This document shows, in pieces, positions 8,611 through 18,640 of a stretch of 64,000 nt of DNA (its first letter is position 1; every line of letters starts with the position of its first letter). Source of the stretch: Prorocentrum cordatum (lineage: Eukaryota; Sar; Dinophyceae; Prorocentrales; Prorocentraceae). The DNA is taken from the NCBI GenBank assembly GCA_963575745.1, contig CAUYUJ010016715.1, forward strand, positions 33,501-97,500. The letters are read 5' to 3'. A model generated the notes under the pieces. That model saw nothing but the letters and a program-made list of their open reading frames with translations. It was not told where the DNA came from and ran no database searches. A program made the position numbers and the translations under genes.

Positions 8611-11600
8611 GCCCGACGAGACCCGACCCGCCCCCCAGGTGCCTCTGGCTCATGGGCTCATCTGTGCCATCTGTGCCCCCCGCCCGACCAGACCCGACCC
8701 GCCCGTTAGGGTACTCGCGTGCCATCTCGATGATGCATCATACTTTAATGTCCCGCCCGACCCGGCCCGACCCGCCCGTTAGGGTCCGCCCGCCCGACCC
8801 GACCCGACCCGCCCGTTAGGGTCTGCCCGCCCGACCCGATCCGTCCCGCCTGTTAGGGTACTCGCGTGCTAACTCGATGATGTACCATACTTTAATGTCC
8901 CGCCCGACCCGACCCGACGCGCCCGTTAGGGTCCGCCCGCCTGACCCGACCCGACCCGCCCGTTGGGGTCCGCCCGCCCCGACCCGACCCGACCCCGCCC
9001 GTTAGGGTACTCGCGTGCCAACTCGATGATGCATCATACTTTAATGTCCCGCCCGACCCGACCCGACCCGACCCGCCCGTTAGGGTCGGACCCGACCCGC
9101 CCGTTAGGGTCCGCCCGCCCGACCCGACCCGTCCCGCCCGTTAGGGTACTCGCGTGCCAACTCTCTGATGCAACATACTTTATGTCCCCCCGACCCGACC
9201 CCCCGTAGGGTCCGCCCGACCCGACCCGACCCGACCCGCCCGTTAGGTTACTCGCGTGCCACCTCGGCGATGCACCATACTTTAATGTCCCGCCCGGCCC
9301 GACCCGACCCGCCCGTTAGGGTCCGCCCGCCCGACCCGACCCGACCCGCCCGTTAGGGTCCGCCCGCCCGACCCGACCCGTCCCGCCCGCTAGGGTACTC
9401 GCGTGCCAACTCGATGTCGCATTATACTTTACTGTCCTGCCCGACCCGACCCGACCCGCCCGTTAGGGACCGCCCGCCCGACCCGATCCGCCCCGCCCGT
9501 TAGGGTCCGCCCGCCTGACCCGACCCGACCCGCCCGTTAGGGTCCGCCCGCCCGACCCGACCCGTCCCGCCTGTTAGGGTACTCGTGTGCCAACTCGATG
9601 ATGCACCATACTTTAATGTCCCGCCCGACCCGGCCCGACCCGCCCGTTAGGGTCCGCCCGCCTGACCCCGACGACGCCGCCCGTGTAGGTCCGCCGACCC
9701 GACACCGACCCGCCCCCGCTTTTTAGGGCACTCGCGTGCCAACTCGATGAACGCACCATACTTTAAATTTCCCGCCCCCCCCCGACCGAACCCGACCCTC
9801 CCGTTAAGGTCGGACCCGGCCCGCCCGTTAGGGTCCGACCGCCCGACCCGACCCGCCCCGCCCGTTAGGGTACTCGCGTGCCAACTCGGCGATGCACCAT
9901 ACTTTAATGTCCCGCCCGACCCGACCCGACCCTCCCGTTAGGGTCCAATCCGCCCGACCCGAACCCGACCCCCCGTTAGGGTAACTCGCTGCCCACTCCG
10001 AGCGCGCCCCAACTTTTGAATGTCCCGCCATGCGCCCCGACCGACCTCCGTAGGTCCGCCGCCCGAACACCGACCCGAACCCGCCCCGTTAGGGTCTGCC
10101 CGCCCGACACCGACCCTCCCCGCCCGTTAGGGCCCTTCGCGTGCCAACTCGATCGTCGCCTCATACTTTTAAATGCCTTAGCCCGACCGACCCGAACCCG
10201 CCCGTTAGGGTCCGCCCTGCCCGAACCGACCCGCCCCGCCGTAGGGTCAGCCCGCCCTAACCGACCCTGCCCCGCCCGTTAGGGACTGCCCGCCCGACCC
10301 TTCCGTCCCGCCTGGTAGGGTACTCGTGTGCCAACTCGATGATGCATCATACTTTAATGATGATGCATCATACTTTAATGTCCCGCCCGACCCGACCCGC
10401 CCCGCCCGTTAGGGTCCGCCCGCCCGACCCGACCCGCCCCGCCCGTTAGGGTACTCGCGTGCCAACTCGGTGATGCACCATACTTTAATGTCCCGCCCGA
10501 CCCGACCCGACCCGCCCGTCAGGGTACTCGCGTGCCAACTCGATAATGCACCATACTTTAATGTCCCGCCCGACCCAGCCCGACCCGCCCGTTAGGGTCC
10601 GCCCGCCCGACCCGACCCGACCCGCCCGTTAGGGTCTGCCCGCCCGACCCGACCCGTCCCGCCTGTTAGGTACTCGCGCGCCAACTCGATGATGCATCAT
10701 ACTTTAATGCCCGCCCCCGACCCGACCCGACCCGCCCGCCCCGACCCGTTAGGGCACTCGCCTGCCCACTCTGTGATGCACCATACTTTAAATGCCCCGC
10801 CCGACCCGACCCGCCCGTGAGGGTCCGCCCGCCCGACCCGACCCGACCCGCCCGTTAGGGTACTCGCGTGCCAACTCGGCGATGCACCATACTTTAATGT
10901 CCCGCCCGGCCCGACCCGACCCTCCCGTTAGGGTCCGCCCGCCCGACCCGACCCGACCCGCCCGTTAGGGTCCGCCCGCCCGACCCGACCCGTCCCGCCC
11001 GTTAAAGTACTCGCGTGCCAACTCGATGTCGCATTATACTTTAATGTCCTGCCCGACCCGACCCGACCCGCCCGTTAGGGACCGCCCGCCCGACCCGACC
11101 CGTCCCGCCCGTTAGGGTCTGCCCGCCCGACCCGACCCGTCCCGCCCGTTAGGGTCTGCCCGCCCGACCCGACCCGACCCGCCTGTTAGGGACTCGCGTG
11201 CCAACTCGATGATGCACCATACTTTAATGTCCCGCCCGACCCGACCCGACCCGCCCGCGCCCGAACCGACCCGACCCGCCCGTTAGGGTCCGCCCGCCCG
11301 ACCCGACCCGACCCGTCCCGCTAGGGTACTCGCGTGCCAATTCGATGATGCATCATATTTTAATGTCCCGCCCGACCCGACCCGACCCGACCCGCCCGTT
11401 AGGGTCGGACCCGGCCCGCCCGTTAGGGTCCGCCCGCCCGACCCGACCCGTCCCGCCCGTTAGGGTACTCGCGTGCCAACTCTGTGATGCAACATACTTT
11501 AATGTCCCGCCCGACCCGACCCGACCTGCCCGTGAGGGTCCGCCCGCCCGACCCGACCCGACCCGCCCGTTAGGGCACTCGCGTGCCAACTCGGCGATGC

Positions 11601-12379
11601 ACCATACTTTAATGTCCCGCCCGGCCCGACCCGACCCTCCCGTTCGGGCCCGCCCGCCCGACCCGACCCGACCCGCCCGTTAGGGTCTGCCCGCCCGTCC
11701 CGACCCGTTCCGCCCGTTAGGGTACTCGCGTGCCAACTCGATGTCGCATCATACTTTAATGTCCTGCCCGACCCGACCCGACCCGCCCGTTAGGGACCGC
11801 CCGCCCGACCCGACCCGTCCCGCCCGTTAGGGTCCGCCCGCCCGAACCGACCCGTCCCGCCCGTTAGGGTCTGCCCGCCCGACCCGATCCGTCCCGCCTG
11901 TTAGGGTACTCGTGTGCCAACTCGATGATGCATCATACTTTAATGTCCCGCCCGACCCGACCCGCCCCGCCCGTTAGGGTCCGCCCGCCCGACCCGACCC
12001 GTCCCGCCCGTTAGGGCACTCGCGTGCCAACTCGGTGATGCACCATACTTTAATGTCCCGCCCGACCCGACCCGACCCGCCCGTCAGGGTACTCGCGTGC
12101 CAACTCGATGATGCACCATACTTTAATGTCCCGCCCGGCCCGACCCGACCCGCCCGTTAGGGTCCGCCCGCCCGACCCGACCCGACCCGCCCGTTAGGGC
12201 ACTCGCGTGCCAACTCGGTGACGCACCATACTTTAATGTCCCGCCCGACCCGACCCGACCCGCCCGTTAGGGTCCGCCCGCCCGACCCGACCCGACCCGC
12301 CCGTTAGGGTACTCGCGTGCCAACTCGGCGATGCACCATACTTTAATGTCCCGCCCGGCCCGACCCGACCCGCCCGTTA
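8611..12379. repeat. Higher-order GC-rich satellite with TTAGGG motifs
   Basis: Built from two sub-units: a short one of about 37 bases (CCGCCCGCCCGACCCGACCC, then CGCCCGTTAGGGT) and a long one of about 72 bases that inserts ACTCGCGTGCCAACTCGATG then a CATACTTTAATGTCC segment. I count about 29 long units between 8,740 and 12,350. Units end in GTTAGGGT, resembling telomeric repeats but separated by about 30 bases. Single-copy 170-bp repeat sequence lies on both sides. Copies between about 9,655 and 10,320 carry many one- and two-base indels. The 60-110 residue frames inside are repeat translations. Confidence 0.95.
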
Positions 12380-12965
12380 GGGGCCCTCCTGGACCCTTCC
12401 CATATCCTTCCGAGAGGCCCAGAGGCGCCCCAAGACGGGCCTAAGAGGGCCCCAGGACAGCTTATAAAAACAGCTTGTTTTGTAAGGTACTGCGGGGCCT
12501 TCTTGGGAGCCTCTTGGAGCCTTCTTGGGGGCCCCCTGCAGCCCTGTAGGGGCCCTCTTGGACCCGTGCCAGGGCGTTCGGAGGGGCCCAAAGGCGCCCC
12601 AAGACGGGCCCAAGAGGGCCCCAGGACAGCTTATAAAAATAGCCTGTTTTATAACGTACTCCTGGACCCTTTCGGAGGCCTCTTGGAGCCCTCTTGGGGC
12701 CTCTGGGAGCCCTGTAGGGGCCCTCTTCGACTCTTCCCATGGCGTTCGGGGGGGGGCTCAAAGGCGCCCCAAGACGGGCCCAAGAGGGCACCAGGCCAGC
12801 TTATAAAAACAGCTTGTTTTATAATGTACTTCTGGGCCCTCTTCGGGGCCTCTTGGAGCCCCCTTTGGGGCCTCTGGGAGCCCTCTAGGGGCCCCCTTGC
12901 ACCCTTCCCAGGGCCCTCGGAGGGGGCCCAGAGGCACCCCAAGACGGGCCCAAGAGGCGCCCCGC
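12380..12965. repeat. 170-bp tandem repeat, right portion
   Basis: The same family as 7,885-8,610, with hairpin starts at 12,461, 12,630 and 12,800 (periods 169 and 170). The satellite therefore lies inside one 170-bp array. At the right junction GTTAGGG of the satellite runs into GGCCCTC of the array, whose own units read CTCTAGGGGCCCTC. TAGGG microhomology at the join is consistent with this. Confidence 0.9.
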
Positions 12966-13160
12966 GAGGTGCCAGGGGGTACTGTTTCGCCCAAGATGGC
13001 GCAAGATTCCTCAATATGGCCCCGAAGACGCTCCAACAGGGCCCAAGACCGTCCCGAGACGGCTCCAGGAGTCCAAAAAACTTCCCAAGGAGGCTCAAGA
13101 AGCCAAAAACTTTCAAACACCCATAGAAAGTCAATGTTATTTGCGTTCTCGCCTGCTCGC
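12966..13160. repeat. Degenerate CCAAGAnGG short repeat
   Basis: Loosely repeated words such as CAAGATGG, CCGAGACGG and CCAAGGAGG with 9-12 base spacing. They look like decayed relatives of the GC-rich half of the 170-bp unit. No gene is visible. Confidence 0.55.
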
Positions 13161-13169
13161 TTCCGATAG

Positions 13170-13255
13170 CCCTCCTCCACCCCCTCCTCCTCCTCCTCCT
13201 CCTCCTCCTCCTCCTCCTCCTCCTCCTCCTCCTCCTCCTCCTCCTCCTCTCCCGT
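13170..13255. repeat. (CCT)n microsatellite
   Basis: About 25 nearly perfect CTC/CCT triplets. They give polyproline on one strand and polyglutamate or polyglycine on the other. Confidence 0.95.
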
Positions 13256-13311
13256 TCCGCTCCTCCGCCTCCTCCCCCTCCTCCACGCCCTTCGCCGCTT
13301 GGGTTCTGTTG

Positions 13312-13513
13312 CGGCAACTGCAACCACCCCAGGTGCAACTGAGACTGCCCCAGAGGCGCAGGGGGGACGGGGGGCGGGCGGAGCAACTGAGATGGGCGGG
13401 CGGAGCAACTGGGCCAACAACTGGCTCAGTTGCTCCGCCGCTCCTCCGCTTGGTGTCAGTTGCTCCGCCGCTTGGTTTCAGTTGCTCCGCGGCCTCGGTC
13501 CAGTTGCTCCGCC
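13312..13513. repeat. Right boundary of the 6.6 kb block: direct then inverted copies of its left end
   Basis: 13,312-13,425 closely repeats the left boundary (6,893-7,005) in direct orientation. 13,426-13,513 then carries four inverted copies of the core CAGTTGCTCCGC (near 13,427, 13,456, 13,479 and 13,501). This direct-plus-inverted arrangement is what makes the block look like a foldback structure. Confidence 0.75.
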
Positions 13514-13935
13514 GAGGTAAGCCACGTTTACAAAGCATGCATCTACGCAGCGACGATGTTTGGGCATACAGTGGCCTGAACGATACAAAGCTAGCAGTAG
13601 CGCAGCAACAGTATTTCAAGATAGCAGGCCTCAGCTGCCCCACTAGAAGCAGGACCCTTTGTTTAATCCTCCTTGGGGACCCGTCCTGGAAGGCAGCAGT
13701 AGGACCAGCTTATCTGTGGCGCATGCTTGTGTGGACGGCCGCTACCGATTCGACCCAGGCCCTGGTTTCGCTATGCGCACTGAAAGCCAAGGGTTCGGGC
13801 CTCATGGGCTCTACTCCGTCGCGCTGGGCTGGGGTTGGAAGCCCTTTTGGGGCAATGGTTCTGCCGCTCAAACGCATTGGTTGGAGTCTGGCCTCCCCAC
13901 CAGTTTTCACCGGCCGGGATGGGCAGCAGTAGCCC
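13514..13935 (+). pseudogene. LINE-1 reverse transcriptase thumb
   Basis: From 13,514 the reading EVSHVYKACIYAATMFGH matches the segment that follows the basic helix in dinoflagellate LINE RTs. After a frameshift near 13,575 it continues GLNDTKLAVAQQQYFKIAGL and LCLILLGDPSWKAAVGPAYL, the latter matching the L-L-x-x-DP-x-W-x-x-A-x-x-P-x-x-x-W pattern of the family. The frame ends near 13,930. With 6,240-6,889 it completes the polymerase once the 6.6 kb block is ignored. It has no known function apart from the LINE. Confidence 0.78.
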
Positions 13936-13969
13936 TTTAAACAAGCTTCTCGCCAGCTCTGATCCATCA

Positions 13970-14880
13970 CAAAATGAAGCTAGACTGGGAGACTATGTTG
14001 AGCGAGCAAGCCGCGACCAAGCTCGGCCACCCAGGGTCCAAAGTTGATGCTAGTGTCGCCAAGGCTGTGCTGGCTAGCCCCCCACCTCACCACGTAAGAG
14101 AAAGGATGCCTGCTAAATTATTTAACGCAGAGCTGATGGACCAAGGCCCGTGCACGCGATGCAGGATACGGCATCAGTTGTGACTGTATCAGCGGTGCAC
14201 CCTTCGACTGAATTCAGCCTCGAGTTGTTGGCTGCCCGATTTCGCAACCAGAGAGAAATCATTTCTCAATGCCGACGATCTAGATTTGCTTCGGGATCGC
14301 TATCGTAATCCGTTTGTCAAGTATGGCGTCCAGACGGAGCCAAATTTCAACGTCAACCCACACCCTGGCACGAGGCTCGAGCATGTGGAGTTTTGGTATC
14401 AGGACCCCAGCTTCAGCATGCAGGACATTTTTCCAGGCCGCGGTTTCAATGACGGAAGCTGTGATCCCAGCGTCCACACCGCGTACAGAGGAGCAGGATT
14501 CGCTGGTCCATGAGAGGGGAATCAAGTATACGCCACAATTCAAGGCAGAATCGGCAGTTTGTTTCAGCGGACCTCAGCAGCAGCCAAACACCTAACTGCC
14601 CTTGCCGCCTGCCCCGCCTCCTCCTTCGTGTCCCATGTGCGCTGTGACTACCAGGCTGCTATCAAGCTAAATGCCCAGACAGCCTTCCCAAGGAGGGACG
14701 CCATGCCGATCTTTAGAATTTTAGCTGGCGCTAGCCTCCGCACCCCTGGATCGGTCCTGGTCAAACTCAGAGCCCACCAAGACCTCCAAGGGGAATTCGA
14801 ATCGCGAACGCAGCGAGTTTACGGTAGGTAAAGAGGCGACCGACAAGGCCGCCAAGCAGGCAGCTCAGTTTTTCTGCAGA
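13970..14880 (+). pseudogene. LINE-1 RNase H-like region, fragmented
   Basis: Pieces in different frames follow the order expected downstream of the RT. They are a helix plus CTRCR motif (about 14,150), then LVKLRAHQDL near 14,757-14,786 (equivalent to the K-x-x-x-H segment of RNase H), then GKEATDKAAKQAA at 14,827-14,865 (equivalent to the GN-x-x-AD-x-x-AK segment) in another frame. The acidic N-terminal strands of RNase H cannot be traced with confidence. In LINEs that carry it, RNase H degrades the RNA template during second-strand synthesis. Confidence 0.65.
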
Positions 14881-15420
14881 CCAGATGGAACGGAGCTGGA
14901 GTTTCACTAGTACGACACTAAGATGCTGCGCAGATTCCTTAAGAATCTCGCCACTGCTTTGCCCAGACGGCCTGCCCTCGCCCCAACGAAAGGGGAGAAA
15001 GGCACCAACGCACCTGACAGCAAAAACCCTCCCGTGGGTGCCGCTTCCGCTCCCCACACGTGGAACCCTGGGAACCGTCCTCCTGGGCCTCTTCCTCTCC
15101 CTGCGTTCTCGTCGGATGCTCTCGGGACCGTGGAGCAAAGCCAGGGAGCGGTCCACAACTGGGGGTACGTTCGAGTCCACTGGCTTTGCACAGTCTGTCA
15201 AGTCAGAGCAAAGTCTGCCAGTCACCAGATAGCCAGAGCCAATGAAGCGTGCCCTGGGTACCGTAACGCCATGGCCTGCCTTGCGGAGGACCCCAGAGGC
15301 CACAATTTTCGTTCGACAGAATCAAGCGACAGCTCGAGAACCCCCATCCTTGCAAGAGATGTTGTGCATGTGCCGAGCGCGGATCAGGTCTGTCAGGAGA
15401 GTGCAAGCTGAGCCCCCCGA
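14881..15420 (+). pseudogene. LINE-1 C-terminal domain with CxxC motif
   Basis: This is the same frame as the end of the RNase H-like region, after a TAG at about 14,908. It reads MLRRFLKNLA from 14,923, a Pro-rich stretch, then VRVHWLCTVCQVRA with CTVC at 15,187-15,198 and a further Cys at 15,250 (NEACPG). A C-terminal C-x-x-C...C segment of this kind ends many dinoflagellate LINE polyproteins, probably as a zinc-binding, nucleic-acid-contacting tail. The frame closes at a TGA near 15,411. Confidence 0.68.
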
Positions 15421-15664
15421 ACAGTGGTGTTGCTTCGCGCCTCTTTGATGTTCAGATCCCGTCCCCTTGGCATAGTTTTATAAACAGACAGCTCAAACTG
15501 CCCAAGCTCGCGCCTCAGACGTCCACCATGAGTCGCTGGCTTCAGATCGGGAGGCTCGCCGCGATGAGGTAACCGCGGTGGAGAGATCGATGGCTTGGAG
15601 CCACAAGGCTTTGGGTCAGGGTCGGGTCGGTCAACCCTTAGCCTTCGTCAGCCGCGTGATGATC
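15421..15664. other. Probable 3' flank of LINE-1
   Basis: Non-repetitive sequence between the last LINE-like frame and the CCT microsatellite. No poly-A tail or terminal repeat could be identified, so the 3' end of the element is not defined. Confidence 0.4.
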
Positions 15665-15730
15665 CTCCCCCTCCTCCCCTTCCCCCTCCTCCTCCTGGTC
15701 CTCCTCCTCCTCCTCCTCCTCCTCCTCCTC

Positions 15731-15757
<27 letters not shown>
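15665..15757. repeat. (CCT)n microsatellite
   Basis: About 30 CTC triplets, nearly perfect from 15,690. Confidence 0.95.
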
Positions 15758-15761
<4 letters not shown>

Positions 15762-16455
15762 GAGGGCCCAGTCCCTGCTCCTGGCCGCCTCGCCGCGGCA
15801 GCCCGGCGGCGCCCCCCGCGGCCGAGGCCGAGGCCGGCTGCAGCCGCTGCGCCCCGCCGCCCGCTGTCGCAGAGGCGCTGCCCCGCCGCCGCGCTCGGAG
15901 CAGCGCCGGCCGGCCGCGGAGCGCCGCCGCGTGGGAGGCCGCTCCCTCTCGAAAGTCCGGGCGTGGAGGATCCGACTTTCCCCCCCGCGAAAATCAAGGG
16001 GCCCAGGGACACATCAGTAAATAAATAGGCACACCCCCGAGGATCCCCAATCGTTTCGCACAAGGCACGTCAGCTCCAGAAAAAGTCCCCGACGACCCCA
16101 CGAGCGCAGGGGTCAGCGGGAGGCAGAGGATAGCGAGAACTAGGGAGAAGAAAAAGGACCAGAATCATCGAGGAGGGAGGAGGCCACAGAGCCGCGAAGA
16201 TCACCGAATCCGGAGAGCCTGACCCCCATGAACTTGTCACCGCAATCTGCAGCGGAGGAAGCCGAAACAGGAGGCGGAGGAGGATGGGGAAACCAAAAGG
16301 CAATTACCAATACCGCTGCTACCCGGACCTCTCCCGTGATGCGCTCTGACCAGGATTCTGGGACGAGTCCAGCCGTGGCGGCGAGGGCCTCTCAGGAGGC
16401 CGCCCAGAAAAGGGGAACACGATAGAAGGGAAGCGAAATCGGTGCCTTCTCCTCG
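15758..16455. other. GC-rich spacer without recognisable gene
   Basis: 15,758-15,960 is extremely CpG-rich (CGCCGCG words). From 16,020 the composition becomes mixed. Overlapping frames on both strands show no recognisable domain. Confidence 0.5.
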
Positions 16456-16459
16456 TTTG

Positions 16460-16530
16460 CGAGGAGGAGGAGGAGGAAGAGGAGGAAGAGGAGGAAGAGG
16501 AGGAAGAGGAGGAACAGGAGGATGACAGAG
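16460..16530. repeat. GAGGAAGAG purine microsatellite
   Basis: Nine-base GAGGAAGAG units, about seven copies. Confidence 0.9.
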
Positions 16531-16694
16531 AGGAGGACAGCGCAGAGACCGCAAACAGGGGCCAAAACAAGCGGGGGTGGAGGGTCCCTCCTCTCGGGTT
16601 GTTGGGCCTCCGCCTCGAGATGCTGGCCAGAACGCTCTCCCGGAGCCGGCCCTGGGATCGATGTTTGACTCCGAGGCGCAGACAGGCTTAACAA

Positions 16695-16825
16695 GAGGCC
16701 TCCTAGATGGGGTAGGAGTAGATGGGGTCGGAGGATCGCGCCGCATCGGCGATACATCGGCGATGCATTGGCGATGAACCAGCGATGCATCGGTCACGTC
16801 GGCGATGCATCGGCGACGTCCGCTT
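16695..16825 (+). repeat. Dispersed GATGCATCGGC element, copy 1 (one arm)
   Basis: Starts with GTAGATGGGGTCGGAGGATC, then CGCGCCGCATC and short GGCGATGCATC repeats. It matches the left arm of the foldback element at 47,541-47,773 and the copy at 18,545. No inverted right arm was found here. Confidence 0.72.
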
Positions 16826-17519
16826 GACAAGGGACATGTCGACCCCTACAGTCACCCCGTATAATAAGGACGCACGATAAGGATGCAAGGGCCTCGGAAG
16901 GTCATGTCGCCCCTTTGCGAGCGGGGCGCGGCCAGCGAAAATGGCCAAGGATGGGCCGAAGGGTAAGGATGCAAAGGTAACCTTGGAAAGTTGCTCATCC
17001 TTACTGCACGATGACTGTATCCCAGGCTTCGTGGGTTTTTCGAATGGACAAGAAATTTGGCCCAACCCTGGGATATACGATGAGCGGGCGTCCATCCTCA
17101 ATGGGGTGCGTCCGAATAGCCCCCTTGGGGTGTATCCCAGGGTTTCCCTCTGTTCTGAGCGATCAAACTTCTCGGGCGGAACTCGGGGGCACGTCTTGAA
17201 AAATCAAGACAACGGTTTTTCCTAACGTTCGGCCTTTGGAGGCACGTTCCTAGCCCGGGACCGTCAACAAAACGGACCTTAGACGACTAGGGGCCCATGG
17301 GAAAGGGTCGGGACTTCCAGGGACCGCGGATTTCAAAATCGGGACACCGCATGGCCCGCGTCGTGAGAAAATCGCGACGGAAGGCTATGGCCCGTTTTCG
17401 GGCTCTGGGGGCCCTCGCCAGGCCCCGAGGCTGCCTCCGCGGAGCGCCGGCTTGTCGGAGGCCGCGCTGCCCGCCCGTGTCAACTTTTCGGGGATCTTCT
17501 GACCCGGATCAATCCAGAC
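16826..17519. other. Low-copy spacer with similarity to 48,820-49,100
   Basis: No gene recognised. The words GGGAAAGGGTCGGGACTTCC (17,299) and GGACCGCG recur at 48,900-48,935. GGCCAAGGATGGGCC...AAGGAT (16,940) recurs as a variant near 49,040. The order differs, so this is a dispersed, rearranged repeat. Confidence 0.5.
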
Positions 17520-17662
17520 CCCGGTCAGTCAGGCCTTGCAGAATCCTGCAAGATCCTGCACCCAAGCCCAGGTCAATGCGAAGGATCCTGCAAGATCCTG
17601 CAAGATCCTGCACCCAAGCCCGGCTCAATGCGACCCTGGCCCTGCAGGATCCTGCAAGGTCG
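17520..17662. repeat. GATCCTGCAA decamer repeat
   Basis: Copies of AGATCCTGCA occur singly and in short runs, with a larger unit of about 65 bases (CACCCAAGCCC...TCAATGCGA) repeated twice. Confidence 0.85.
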
Positions 17663-18544
17663 GGCGCTCTGGCTGACCCCCGTTTGCATCGACCCCCGTC
17701 TCAAGGCTCCCGGATTTTGTAAACTTTGTCCACGTCGGGCCTACTCGCCCAGCCTCGGGCCCCAGGGCCACCACAAGTCGCTGCGGCCCTAAAAGTGCCG
17801 CAGATCTGACGGGGTCTAGGTCTCCCTGTGCTTTTTCCTGGTGTGGCAACTTGGAAGGGCGCCTCGCGCTTCGCGCTGCGCGAAGCACGAGGACTTCGCG
17901 CTCTCGCGCCGCCCGCCCAAGGGGAGGAGAGGAAGACGAAGGAAGAGGAGGGGGAGGAGGAATGAGGACTGCGAGTCGCGAAGCGCGAATAACTTCGCGC
18001 CCTCGTGGGATCCTCGAATTTCCCGCGTGGGGGGAGAATCGCTACGGAAAGCGTGTGGCCGTGCTCGGCCTCATGGGGGGGGTCCTTCGCCGCGCCCCTG
18101 GGACGCCAGGAAACAGCTCGGGACGTAAAACCGGCCCTGCGGGACGCGTCGGGCCTTGCGAGGACACCCGGCTGAACAAAAACGTTTCTTGACATCCAGA
18201 AACAGATTCCTTGAATCCAGAAAGTATGAACTCAAGAAACTGTGTTTTTGGAACGTGGTAAACATGACGCGTCGACGCTCTGCGGCGCCAGCGCGTCTTG
18301 GACCCCGATCGGCTGTCTGGGCTCTCGACGCGCCTGCAGCCTGCATGGCGCGTGCTCATGCGTCCTCCCCGATCCTCTGCGCACAGGCTCGTCGTCGTAG
18401 TCGTCGTCGTCACCATCGTCTTCCCCGATCCTCTGTGCACCGGCTCGTCGCCGCGATCCTCATCGCCCGCTCCTGCGATCGCTCCTCGCTGATGACCGTG
18501 GTCCTGCTGCCCCCTCCATCTCTGGCGATGTGATCGCTTCAGTA
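17663..18544. other. GC-rich spacer with CGCGCTTCGCG palindromes
   Basis: No gene recognised. 17,855-18,005 contains several overlapping inverted words of the TCGCGCTTCGCGCTGCGCGA kind able to form short hairpins. 18,370-18,420 is a short CGT-rich run. The 265-residue minus-strand frame at 18,042-18,839 has no recognisable domain. Confidence 0.45.
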
Positions 18545-18640
18545 GACGCCTTCCGAATGGGGTCCAAATAGATGGGGTCAAAGGATCGCGCCGCATCGCC
18601 GATGCATCGGCGCCCTCGGCGTGGGGAAAATCGGGCTCCG
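18545..18640 (+). repeat. Dispersed GATGCATCGGC element, copy 2 (one arm)
   Basis: CTTCCGAATGGGGTCCAAAT, then AGATGGGGTCAAAGGATCGC and GCCGATGCATCGGC, then GGCGTGGGGAAAA. It is collinear with 47,541-47,680 of the foldback element, including the GGCGTGGAGAAAA segment. No right arm is present. Confidence 0.72.

Larger units (their letters stand above)
6890..13513. other. 6.6 kb tandem-repeat block inserted in the LINE-1 RT thumb
   Basis: The block is bounded by inverted 13-mers: GGCGGAGCAACTG at 6,890-6,902 and CAGTTGCTCCGCC at 13,501-13,513. A longer inverted match, GCGGAGCAACTGAAACC, lies at 6,891-6,907 against its complement at 13,474-13,490. Removing the block brings the RT reading KQLAE (left) next to EVSHVYKACIYAATMFGH (right), the normal thumb continuation of this family. 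It contains several nested repeat families annotated separately. GCGGAG on the left and GCCGAG on the right could be an imperfect target duplication, which is not certain. Confidence 0.65.

Noticed and set aside
8611-12379. True telomere
   Set aside because: TTAGGG occurs once per 37-72 bases rather than in uninterrupted repeats, and the array is flanked by other repeats on both sides.
8135-12810. TATA-box promoters in the 170-bp units
   Set aside because: TATAAAA lies within a hairpin repeated in every unit, no gene follows, and dinoflagellate promoters are not known to depend on a canonical TATA box.
13514-13522. Splice donor GAG-GTAAG at the end of the 6.6 kb block, suggesting an intron or introner
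   Set aside because: The donor lies at the right end of the block, in the wrong order for removing it, and the host sequence is a dead RT.
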